Part shown: in pieces, positions 1 through 5,972 of the stretch
Numbering within the stretch: position 1 is the stretch's first letter
How the letters are laid out: every line of letters starts with the position of its first letter
Assembly: GCA_021779775.1 (NCBI GenBank)
Contig: JAJYAB010000091.1
Location: forward strand, 1-6,954
DNA: 6,954 nucleotides
Direction of reading: 5' to 3'
Source of the DNA: Actinomycetes bacterium
Lineage (GTDB): Bacteria > Actinomycetota > Acidimicrobiia > Acidimicrobiales > UBA8190
Notes under the pieces: model-generated
Seen by the model: only the letters and a program-made list of their open reading frames with translations
Told to the model about the DNA's origin: nothing
Database searches by the model: none
Translations under genes and position numbers: made by a program

Positions 1-60
1 CCGCCGGTCAGCGCGCCGGCGACCTCGGCGTCGGAGGTGCAGCCCGTTGACGCCGGCTAG
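1..60 (+). CDS. Possible C-terminal end of a rightward gene entering from the left
   Basis: Reading from base 1 in frame 1 gives 19 codons and a TAG at 58-60, translating as PPVSAPATSASEVQPVDAG. Eighteen of the 19 codons end in G or C, as expected for coding DNA here, and a Pro/Ala/Ser-rich tail is a common protein end. The TAG overlaps the zwf stop (57-59 on the opposite strand), which would make the two genes convergent and end-overlapping. The piece is too short to name. A minus-strand frame is also open across it with similar third-position bias, so this may be chance. Confidence 0.22.
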   Translation, partial: PPVSAPATSASEVQPVDAG

Positions 61-1514
61 ATGCTGCGCCACCCCCGTGCGAAGGGGAGCCGCCACGCCC
101 TGGGCGCGATCAGCTGGCGCATCGGTTCCGGCCCCCACGAACCCGTGGCGTACGGTTGCACAGGCGGGGGATGCTCCAGCAGTGGGGCCGACACCTCCCA
201 GGTCCGCTCGATGCCCTCGGCCGTGGTGAACAGGGTGTGGTCGCCGACCATCGCGTCGTGGATCAGGCGCTCGTACGCCTCCAGCACGTCGGCTTCGCGT
301 CCCGTCTCGTGGAGCGCGAACTGCAGGCTGAGCTTGTCGAGGGACATCCCCGGGCCCGGCCGCTTGCCGTAGAACGACAGGGACAGCTTCGAGGAGTCCG
401 CCAGGTCGAACGTCAGGTGGTCCGGTCCCTGTGACCCCACCCCCGATCCGGCAGGGAACATGCTCTTCGGTGGCTCGCGGAACGCGATGGAGATGATCCG
501 AGCGCCGTCCGCCATCTGCTTTCCCGTGCGGAGGAAGAACGGCACGCCTGCCCAGCGCCAGTTGTCGATGTCGCAGCGCAACGCCACGAACGTCTCGGTC
601 AGGGACTGGCGGTCGACACCGGGGAGATCCCGGTAGCCGTCGTACTGGCCACGTACCACCTGCGCCGCGTCGATCGGCCGGAGCGAGCGGAACACCTTGT
701 TCTTCTCTTCGCTGATGGGCCGCGGCTCGAGTGCCGTCGGCGGCTCCATGGCCATGAAGGCGAGGATCTGGAACAGGTGCGTGACGACCATGTCGCGGTA
801 TGCCCCGGTGCCTTCGTAGTAGCCGGCGCGGCTGTCCACGCCCAAGGTCTCGGGGACGTCGATCTGCACGTGGTCGATATGGTCGCGGTTCCAGATGGGC
901 TCGAACAGGCCGTTGGCGAACCGGAACGCCAAGATGTTCTGCGCTGCTTCCTTGCCCAGGAAGTGGTCGATGCGGAAGATCTGGTCTTCGCTGAAGATCT
1001 CGTGCACCGAGGCATTGAGCTCCACGGCGCTCGCCACGTCGGTCCCGAACGGCTTCTCCATGATGATCCGGGCTCGGTCCACGAGGCCGGCCCTCCCGAG
1101 CACCTGGACGACCGATCGGGCAGCCGACGGCGGGATGCTCAGATAGTGCAGCCGACGTGGGCTGCCTCCGAGCGCTGCCTCGCAGGTCGACACCGCAGCC
1201 GACAGGGCCGCAGACCCTCCGGACTGGGGCACGAACGACAGCCGCTCCTCGAAGCGGGCCCGCTGGAGATCGGAGATGCCCGGCCGGGCGAACTCGTCGC
1301 ACGCCTGGCGCGCCAGCTTCCGGAACCCCTCGTCGTCCAGAGGGTCGAGGGATGTTCCCACCACCCGGAAGTCCGGCAGGAGGCCGGCTTGCCACAGGTG
1401 GAGCAGTCCCGGGAGCAGCTTGCGCCGGGCCAGGTCGCCGGTCGCCCCGAACAGCACCAGCACATGGGGAGCGAGCTGGGCGCCGGCGGGAGCAGGGTTG
1501 TCGGTGCGGGCCAT
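57..1514 (-). CDS. zwf: Glucose-6-phosphate 1-dehydrogenase
   Basis: A cytoplasmic enzyme oxidising glucose 6-phosphate to 6-phosphogluconolactone with reduction of NADP(+), the entry step of the oxidative pentose phosphate pathway. The ATG at 1514 gives 485 aa, normal for the family. The N-terminal Rossmann domain carries the dinucleotide motif GATGDLA (residues 23-29). EKPFG is at 153-157 and the signature RIDHFLGKE at 181-189 (D183, H184, K188). By alignment with the Leuconostoc enzyme the catalytic base is H246 in DMVVTH. The C-terminus keeps the family's WGP element before a short basic tail. An in-frame extension to 1640 is open, but it has no family similarity and would run over the divergent regulator start. 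The gene is divergent from the two-component system. No clear Shine-Dalgarno precedes the ATG, so leaderless translation is possible. The function is well supported; which actinobacterial zwf paralogue it is cannot be told. Confidence 0.94.
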   Translation of the reverse strand: MARTDNPAPAGAQLAPHVLVLFGATGDLARRKLLPGLLHLWQAGLLPDFRVVGTSLDPLDDEGFRKLARQACDEFARPGISDLQRARFEERLSFVPQSGGSAALSAAVSTCEAALGGSPRRLHYLSIPPSAARSVVQVLGRAGLVDRARIIMEKPFGTDVASAVELNASVHEIFSEDQIFRIDHFLGKEAAQNILAFRFANGLFEPIWNRDHIDHVQIDVPETLGVDSRAGYYEGTGAYRDMVVTHLFQILAFMAMEPPTALEPRPISEEKNKVFRSLRPIDAAQVVRGQYDGYRDLPGVDRQSLTETFVALRCDIDNWRWAGVPFFLRTGKQMADGARIISIAFREPPKSMFPAGSGVGSQGPDHLTFDLADSSKLSLSFYGKRPGPGMSLDKLSLQFALHETGREADVLEAYERLIHDAMVGDHTLFTTAEGIERTWEVSAPLLEHPPPVQPYATGSWGPEPMRQLIAPRAWRLPFARGWRSI

Positions 1515-1551
1515 GGGCGCGCAGTCTAGGGAGACGGACCGGACGCTGGTC
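1512..1551 (-). promoter_or_regulatory. Candidate leaderless promoter of zwf
   Basis: Reading leftwards, a TAGACT hexamer (1523-1528) fits the actinobacterial TANNNT -10 pattern and lies 8 nt before the zwf ATG, close to the spacing of leaderless transcripts. No Shine-Dalgarno lies between it and the ATG. The expected -35 position (about 1546-1552) shows only a weak match (GACC). This is inferred from pattern and spacing only. Confidence 0.3.
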
Positions 1552-1554
1552 CGG
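1535..1554. repeat. Inverted repeat in the zwf/regulator divergent region
   Basis: CGGACC (1535-1540) is matched by its reverse complement GGTCCG (1548-1553) across a 7-bp spacer. The overlapping CCGGAC (1539-1544) also pairs with GTCCGG (1549-1554). It covers the expected -35 region of the candidate zwf promoter, so it could be a regulator-binding site. Arms of 6 bp can occur by chance in DNA of this composition. Confidence 0.25.
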
Positions 1555-1598
1555 CTTCGCTGGCGCAGCAGGTCCATAGGAATCCCACAGGTGGACAC

Positions 1599-1615
1599 GG
1601 CATGATGCCAGGGTG
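1599..1615 (+). promoter_or_regulatory. Candidate -10 and small palindrome at the regulator start
   Basis: CATGAT (1601-1606) is a 4-of-6 match to a -10 box and ends 6 nt before the GTG at 1613, which would make the transcript leaderless. It sits inside the near-palindrome GGCAT-G-ATGCC (1599-1609). No purine-rich ribosome binding site is seen except the short AGGG touching the start codon. A protein binding the palindrome would block this promoter, so autoregulation is conceivable. No good -35 is visible. Confidence 0.25.
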
Positions 1616-2350
1616 CCCACTGAAGGCGCCGCTGGCGCACCCCGGGTGCTCGTCGTCGACGACGAGCAGAGCATCACCGACCTGGTGGCTATGGCGCTGC
1701 GCTACGAGGGCATGGACGTGCAGGTCGCCCATGTCGGCCGCCAGGTGCTACGAGCGGTGGCCGAGTTCCGTCCCCACCTGGTCGTGCTCGACGTCATGCT
1801 GCCGGACCTCGACGGCTTCCAGATCCTCGAACGTCTGGGCGCCGACCGGATGGCCGCCCGGCTTCCGGTGCTCTTCCTGACCGCCCGGGACACCCTGGAC
1901 GACAAGCTGCGCGGGTTCGCCCTCGGGGGCGACGACTACATGACGAAGCCGTTCAGCATCGAGGAGCTGGTGGTCCGTGTCCGGGCGATCCTGCGCCGGG
2001 CGCACCCCGAAGGAGAGGACAGCGGGCGGCTCGTGGTCGCCGACCTCGAGCTCGACGAGGACAGTCACCAGGTGTTCCGGGGGGCTACGCCGATCGAGCT
2101 GACGCCGACGGAGTTCAAGTTGCTGCACTACCTCATGGTGAACGCCGGCCGGGTGGTGTCGAAGGCCCAGATCCTCGACCGTGTCTGGCAGTACGACTTC
2201 GACGGCAATGCCAACGTCGTAGAGATTTACATCAGCTACCTGCGGCGCAAGATCGACACCGGAGACGTGAGGCTCATCCGCACCGTGCGAGGCGTCGGGT
2301 ACAGCATCAGGCCGCCGTCGCACGCCGGCGGAGCCGGATCCCCTGGGTGA
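1613..2350 (+). CDS. OmpR/PhoB-family two-component response regulator
   Basis: A cytoplasmic DNA-binding transcription regulator of 245 aa, starting at GTG. The receiver domain (about 10-125) has every key residue: acidic pair D16/D17, phospho-acceptor D60 in VVLDVMLPD, T90 in LFLTARD and K112 in YMTKPF. A winged-helix trans_reg_C domain follows (about 145-237), with ELTPTEFKLLHYL, the recognition-helix region NVVEIYISYLRRKI and the terminal hairpin IRTVRGVGYSIR. Its stop overlaps the start of the sensor kinase gene by 4 bp (GTGA), so the two are almost certainly co-translated cognate partners. It is divergent from zwf, but whether it controls zwf is unknown. It resembles mycobacterial TrcR/TcrX-type regulators in general layout; an exact orthologue cannot be assigned. 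In-frame alternatives upstream are not convincing. Confidence 0.93.
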   Translation: MPTEGAAGAPRVLVVDDEQSITDLVAMALRYEGMDVQVAHVGRQVLRAVAEFRPHLVVLDVMLPDLDGFQILERLGADRMAARLPVLFLTARDTLDDKLRGFALGGDDYMTKPFSIEELVVRVRAILRRAHPEGEDSGRLVVADLELDEDSHQVFRGATPIELTPTEFKLLHYLMVNAGRVVSKAQILDRVWQYDFDGNANVVEIYISYLRRKIDTGDVRLIRTVRGVGYSIRPPSHAGGAGSPG

Positions 2351-2371
2351 CGCGGATCCCCCGGGTGACGC
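2336..2371 (+). repeat. 18-bp tandem duplication across the regulator stop / kinase start
   Basis: GGATCCCCTGGGTGACGC (2336-2353) is followed directly by a copy differing at one base (T to C) at 2354-2371. Each copy contains GTGACGC. The first GTG overlaps the regulator stop and starts the kinase; the second (2365) is in the same frame and is an alternative kinase start. Relative to a one-copy ancestor the kinase gains six codons at its N-terminus, with no frame change. Confidence 0.85.
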
Positions 2372-3861
2372 TGCGCTTCCGGCTCCTGCTGGTCCTCGTG
2401 GCCGTCGTCGCCGCCGGCCTCGTCGTCTCCGACGTGGCGACCTACACCGCCCTGCGCTCGTTCCTCACGAACCAGGTGGACCAGCAGCTCGTCCCGGACG
2501 CCGTATCGATGCAGCATGTGCTGGAGCGATGCCTGCGGACCGGCATCCTCCCCTGCCAGCCGGCGCTGGGCACGGACAACGGTGCCTCTGGCGCCCGGGG
2601 TGGCGCCGGCCAGTTCCTGCAGCCTGGCACGTTCGGCGAGCTGCGCGACGCCTCGGGAACGGTGCTCATCAGCGGCACCATCCTCTTCACCGGGTCCATC
2701 CCCGCGCCACCGGTGCTGCCCGGAGCGTTGCCGGGGTCGGGCACCTCTGCCCAGGCGAGCATCTTCTCCTCCCACAGCGTCTCCGGCGGGGTCAGCTACC
2801 GGGTGATCGCCCAGGCGGTCGATGACGCGTTCTTCCAGGGGACCGTGGTGGTGGCCATACCCACAGGGCCGGCCGACAGCACCCTGGGCCGGCTGGCCCT
2901 GGTGGAGTGGTCGGTCACGGTGCTCGTCTTGCTCGGTCTCGGCATCCTGGCGTGGTGGATCGTCCGGCGTGGCCTTCGTCCCCTCGATGCCATGGCCGAC
3001 ACGGCGGGCGCCATCGCCGCAGGCGACCTGTCGCGCCGGGTCGCTCCGGCCGACGATCAGACCGAGATCGGCAGGCTCGGATCGGCCCTGAACACGATGC
3101 TGGGAGAGATCGAGGAGGCGTTTGCCGCGCGCACCGCGTCCGAAGATCGTCTTCGCCGGTTCTTGGCTGACGCGTCCCACGAGTTGCGCACCCCGCTCAC
3201 CTCGATCCGCGGCTACGCCGAGATGTTCGACCGCGGGGTGTCCGAGCGGCCGGAGGATCTGGCCGTGTCGATGCGCCACATCCGCTCCGAGGCAGATCGG
3301 ATGACCGGGCTGGTCGAGGATCTGCTGCTGCTGGCCCGTCTCGACCGCCAGCGGCCCTTCGACCGGCGACCAATGACGGTTGCCTCTGTGGCTGCCGCAG
3401 CGGTGGACGCCTGCCGTGCGTCCGCACCGGACCGGACGGTGACGCTGCGCTGCGACGGAGCGGGCATCGTGTGGGGCGACGAGGACCGCCTGCGCCAGGT
3501 GGTCGACAACCTCCTGGCCAATGCCGTGCAGTACACGCCGCAGGGCTCGCCGATCGACGTACAGCTTGGCTCGGCCGAAGATCAGGTGGTGCTCGACGTG
3601 TTGGACCGAGGCCCCGGTGTGCCGGCCGCCGTGCGCCAGCAGATCTTCGAGCCGTTCCGTCGCGCCGACGTCTCGCGCACTCGGACCAGCGGCGGTGCAG
3701 GGCTCGGGCTGGCTATCGTGGCGGCCATCGTGCGTGCCCATGATGGCTCGGTCGCCGTCGACGATCGGCCGGGCGGTGGCGCACGATTTCGGGTGGTGCT
3801 GCCCGGCTCGGTGCCTGCCGTCGAGGATGAGACCGCCGACGGGCCACGATCGTTGTGGTAG
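2347..3861 (+). CDS. Sensor histidine kinase, membrane-bound, HAMP type
   Basis: An inner-membrane sensor that autophosphorylates on histidine and passes phosphate to D60 of the upstream regulator. Its 504 aa comprise: TM1 about 12-30; an extracytoplasmic sensor region about 31-187 with two cysteines (C62, C70) and a Gly/Pro-rich stretch; TM2 about 188-206 (ending AWWIV); a HAMP linker about 207-260 starting RRGLRPLD; a HisKA domain with phospho-acceptor H278 in ADASHELRTPL; and a HATPase_c domain with N-box DNLLANAVQYTP (N388, N392), G1 box DRGPGVP (D420), F-box-like IFEPFRR and G2 box GAGLGL (452-457). All catalytic elements look intact. The GTG start at 2347 overlaps the regulator stop; a second in-frame GTG at 2365 lies in the tandem repeat and would shorten the protein by six residues. 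The signal sensed is not evident. Confidence 0.93.
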   Translation: MTRIPRVTLRFRLLLVLVAVVAAGLVVSDVATYTALRSFLTNQVDQQLVPDAVSMQHVLERCLRTGILPCQPALGTDNGASGARGGAGQFLQPGTFGELRDASGTVLISGTILFTGSIPAPPVLPGALPGSGTSAQASIFSSHSVSGGVSYRVIAQAVDDAFFQGTVVVAIPTGPADSTLGRLALVEWSVTVLVLLGLGILAWWIVRRGLRPLDAMADTAGAIAAGDLSRRVAPADDQTEIGRLGSALNTMLGEIEEAFAARTASEDRLRRFLADASHELRTPLTSIRGYAEMFDRGVSERPEDLAVSMRHIRSEADRMTGLVEDLLLLARLDRQRPFDRRPMTVASVAAAAVDACRASAPDRTVTLRCDGAGIVWGDEDRLRQVVDNLLANAVQYTPQGSPIDVQLGSAEDQVVLDVLDRGPGVPAAVRQQIFEPFRRADVSRTRTSGGAGLGLAIVAAIVRAHDGSVAVDDRPGGGARFRVVLPGSVPAVEDETADGPRSLW

Positions 3862-3871
3862 GGATGCAGGC

Positions 3872-4543
3872 GTGTCGTCGGACCCGGGCCAAGGTGGATC
3901 GCGCCATGCGGACCGTGACGTGTCTGGAGGCGTTCGTCGGCTGGTGGCCGGGCACCGTCCGGCAGGAGCCCGTGAAGTGGCGGCCCGCCAGCGGATCCTG
4001 GACGAGCTCGACCGCCTGGAGCAGCCGTTCGACGAGGAGGCCGATCGTGTGCACGTCACCGGCTCGGCCGTTGTCGTCGGCCGCCGCGGAACGGTCCTGC
4101 ACCGGCACAAGCGGCTTCGGCGGTGGATGCAGGTCGGCGGCCACGTCGATGACGGCGAGGACCCGGCTGCCGCGGCGCTCCGCGAGGCATACGAGGAGAC
4201 CGGCCTGCACCTGCGCCATCCGGATGGTGGACCAGTCCTGCTCCAGGTCGACGTGCACGACGCAGCCAAAGGACACGTGCATCTCGACTTGCGCTACCTG
4301 CTCGTCGCTGAGGACGACGATCCGTTCCCGCTCCCCGGAGAGAGCCTGGATGTCCGGTGGTTCGCCTGGGACGATGCGGCGGCCGTCGCCGACGAGGCCC
4401 TGACCGGTGCGCTCGCCGCTGCGCGCCGGGCTGTGGTGGATGGTGGCGTCGTAGGCTTCTCGCGAACAGACGCGGCGCCGCTGCGCGAGGCGCGGTCCGA
4501 TCCCCGTACCGGCTCGTCGAACCCGAGGGAGTCCAGACCATGA
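3872..4543 (+). CDS. Nudix hydrolase family protein
   Basis: A probable cytoplasmic pyrophosphohydrolase acting on a nucleoside diphosphate linked to another group; the substrate cannot be read from the sequence. The 223 aa carry a perfect 23-residue Nudix box (90-112): G90, E96 after five residues, then REAYEETGL with metal-binding E105, E108 and E109. The preceding HRHKRLRRWMQVGGHVDDGE is typical of an actinobacterial Nudix subgroup. The helical N-terminal segment (about 22-60, including GHRPAGAREVAARQRIL) is also common in that subgroup, which supports a start well before the box. I chose the GTG at 3872, with AGGGA 7 nt upstream, 10 bp after the kinase stop. Another GTG at 3920 would remove 16 polar residues and is possible. 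Its stop overlaps the next ATG (ATGA), suggesting coupled translation with the zinc-ribbon gene. Confidence 0.88.
   Translation: MSSDPGQGGSRHADRDVSGGVRRLVAGHRPAGAREVAARQRILDELDRLEQPFDEEADRVHVTGSAVVVGRRGTVLHRHKRLRRWMQVGGHVDDGEDPAAAALREAYEETGLHLRHPDGGPVLLQVDVHDAAKGHVHLDLRYLLVAEDDDPFPLPGESLDVRWFAWDDAAAVADEALTGALAAARRAVVDGGVVGFSRTDAAPLREARSDPRTGSSNPRESRP
4525..4531 (+). promoter_or_regulatory. Strong ribosome binding site for the zinc-ribbon gene
   Basis: GAGGGAG ends 8 nt before the ATG at 4540 and is the best Shine-Dalgarno in the window. It fixes the start of the zinc-ribbon protein at 4540 rather than at in-frame upstream starts inside the Nudix gene (such as 4357), whose extra residues have no family character. 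Confidence 0.7.
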
Positions 4544-5277
4544 CCGAGGGGCCGTCGGGCGGTTCCGGTGAGTTTGCGGCATTGCTGGAGGTGCAGGACC
4601 ACGACACCATGGCCGACCAGATCCGGCACCGACGGGCGGCCCTGCCCGACCGGGCCGAGCTGGGCCGCGTCGATGCCGGCCGAGCCGACCTCGACGCGCG
4701 GGTGGCGCATCTTCGGAGCCAGCGCGACGAGATGGCGGCGCGCCAGCAGGCCCTGGAGGAGCAGATCGGCGCCGGACGCGCTCGCCGCGTAATGCTGGAA
4801 CAGCAGATGTACGGGGGCCAGATCACGGCGGCGCGCGATCTCCAGGCGATGGACGAGGAGGTGAGGCACCTGGCTGCCCATGTCACCGAGCTGGAGGATC
4901 GTGAGCTCGAGGTGATGGAGGTGATGGAGCCGGTCGAGGGTGCGCTGCAGGAAGCCGACGTGGAGCGTGACGCACTCGATTCCCGGGCGGCTGTCCTGCG
5001 CCGGTCGATTGTCGACGCGGAGCTCCAGCTCGACGGCGAGCTGGCAGTGCAGGAGGAAGCTCGACGGGTGGCGGCTGCCCGCGTGTCCCCAGACCTGCTG
5101 GCCCGCTATGACAACCTCCGCCGGAAGCTGGGGGGAACCGGAGCGGCTCGGCTGGCTGGCAACTCGTGCTCCGGGTGCCACCTGGCCCTTCCGGCTATGG
5201 AGGTCGACCGGATCCGTAAAGCGCCACCGGATGCCGTGGTCACCTGTGAGCAGTGCGGCCGCATCCTCGTCCGCTGA
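4540..5277 (+). CDS. Coiled-coil C4 zinc-ribbon protein (zf-RING_7 / former DUF164 family)
   Basis: A 245-aa protein of the widespread bacterial family with a long N-terminal helical hairpin and a C-terminal C4 zinc ribbon; the M. tuberculosis member is Rv2229c. Residues about 10-190 are rich in Glu, Arg, Ala and Leu without prolines, as in an antiparallel coiled coil. The ribbon has C210 and C213 in CSGCHLALP and C236 and C239 in CEQCGRILVR, so all four metal ligands are present. Length is usual for the family. Nucleic-acid or protein-adaptor roles have been suggested for relatives; function here is inferred only. It overlaps the Nudix stop by 4 bp and is followed by a histidine phosphatase, a linkage also found in mycobacteria and streptomycetes. 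A 9-bp duplication within the gene repeats Glu-Val-Met in the coiled coil. Confidence 0.9.
   Translation: MTEGPSGGSGEFAALLEVQDHDTMADQIRHRRAALPDRAELGRVDAGRADLDARVAHLRSQRDEMAARQQALEEQIGAGRARRVMLEQQMYGGQITAARDLQAMDEEVRHLAAHVTELEDRELEVMEVMEPVEGALQEADVERDALDSRAAVLRRSIVDAELQLDGELAVQEEARRVAAARVSPDLLARYDNLRRKLGGTGAARLAGNSCSGCHLALPAMEVDRIRKAPPDAVVTCEQCGRILVR
4909..4926 (+). repeat. 9-bp in-frame tandem duplication in the coiled-coil region
   Basis: GAGGTGATG occurs twice in direct succession, encoding Glu-Val-Met twice (residues 124-129), and a third GAG follows. Three added residues do not keep the seven-residue coiled-coil phase, so it may mark a hinge or be tolerated slippage. Confidence 0.7.
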
Positions 5278-5327
5278 TGGCCTGCAGCAGCCGACCGGCC
5301 GGCGCCCGTGCCGGTGGCGGTACCTGA
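5277..5327 (+). other. Possible 16-codon linking ORF between zinc-ribbon and phosphatase genes
   Basis: The zinc-ribbon stop forms TGATG with an ATG at 5277. This frame reads MACSSRPAGARAGGGT and stops at 5325-5327, 5 nt before the GTG of the phosphatase. The arrangement would let ribosomes re-initiate across the gap. The gap also holds a 6-bp inverted repeat, ACCGGC (5294-5299) and GCCGGT (5310-5315). The peptide is low-complexity, and the TGATG may be chance. Confidence 0.2.
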
Positions 5328-5332
5328 CAGCC

Positions 5333-5938
5333 GTGCTCGTGCTCGTCCGCCACGGCCAATCCGAAGGCAACGCCGCAGGGTTGCTGCTCGGCCGCCTCGA
5401 ATCCCCATTGACCGCCGCCGGGCGTCAGCAGGCGGCTGCGCTGGTCTCTGAGCTGTCAGGGGCCGACCGGGTCATCACCAGTCCGCTCGGACGCGCCCGC
5501 GAGACGGCCGCCATCGTGGCGCCGCACCGCCCAGCTCAGGTGGACGAGCGCTGGGTGGAGGTGGACTATGGGGTGTACGACGGCACGCCACTCGGCCAGG
5601 TCCCTCATGAGGTGTGGCGCCAATGGCAGTCGGATCGTGACTTCCGGCCGCCCGGTGGCGAGTCGCTGGGCGAGCTGGGTCGCCGGGTGCGCGAGGCGTG
5701 CGAGGAGCTGTTCGCCGATCCGGCGGCCGGGGCCCGTTCGGCTGCCGACGTGATGGTGGTCAGCCATGTGTCGCCGATCAAGGCAGCGGTGGCATGGGCG
5801 CTCGGTGCTGGCGACGAGCTGGCATGGCGCCTGCATCTGTCGACGGCATCGGTCACCCGGATCGGATGGGGCGCAAACGGTCCGTTGCTCCACCGCTACA
5901 ATTGGACGCCCCACCTGATCGAGCCGCCGCCGCGGTGA
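5333..5938 (+). CDS. Histidine phosphatase superfamily protein (branch 1, phosphoglycerate mutase/CobC-like)
   Basis: A cytoplasmic phosphatase or mutase of 201 aa using a phosphohistidine intermediate. The GTG at 5333 places the motif LVRHGQSEGN right at the N-terminus (R6, nucleophile H7), as usual. The other pocket residues follow: R54 in SPLGRARETA, general acid E76 in WVEVDYGVYDG, and H145 in VVSHVSPIK. Length is typical of stand-alone members. In mycobacteria the equivalent gene next to the zinc-ribbon gene (Rv2228c) encodes RNase HI fused to this domain and is related to alpha-ribazole phosphatases. Here the 55-bp gap leaves no room for an RNase HI domain. Whether it acts on alpha-ribazole phosphate, sugar phosphates or something else cannot be told. 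A GTG at 5339 is a less likely alternative start, two codons in. Confidence 0.9.
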   Translation: MLVLVRHGQSEGNAAGLLLGRLESPLTAAGRQQAAALVSELSGADRVITSPLGRARETAAIVAPHRPAQVDERWVEVDYGVYDGTPLGQVPHEVWRQWQSDRDFRPPGGESLGELGRRVREACEELFADPAAGARSAADVMVVSHVSPIKAAVAWALGAGDELAWRLHLSTASVTRIGWGANGPLLHRYNWTPHLIEPPPR

Positions 5939-5940
5939 GC

Positions 5941-5965
5941 AGCCGCCGGGCGGTCACCTGCGGCT
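5941..5965 (+). terminator. Weak hairpin after the phosphatase gene
   Basis: AGCCGC (5941-5946) pairs with GCGGCT (5960-5965) around a 13-nt loop, 3 bp after the phosphatase stop. There is no T-run, so it could only be a GC-rich, non-canonical terminator or an mRNA end-protecting stem. Confidence 0.2.
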
Positions 5966-5972
5966 CGTGGCA

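Noticed and set aside
777..1529. 250-codon rightward frame opposite zwf
   Set aside because: It is antisense to a fully supported zwf and its translation has no family features.
1515..1640. N-terminal extension of Zwf by 42 residues
   Set aside because: The extra residues lack similarity to the family, and the extension would run through the divergent promoter region and over the regulator start. The ATG at 1514 gives the normal length.
2236..4269. Very long (677-codon) leftward open frame opposite the kinase and Nudix genes
   Set aside because: It is antisense to genes with complete catalytic motifs. Its translation is His/Arg/Gly-rich without any recognisable domain, a typical mirror frame in GC-rich coding DNA.
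4294..5370. 358-codon leftward frame opposite the Nudix and zinc-ribbon genes
   Set aside because: It is a mirror frame of two genes with intact Nudix and C4 motifs; no domain is recognised.
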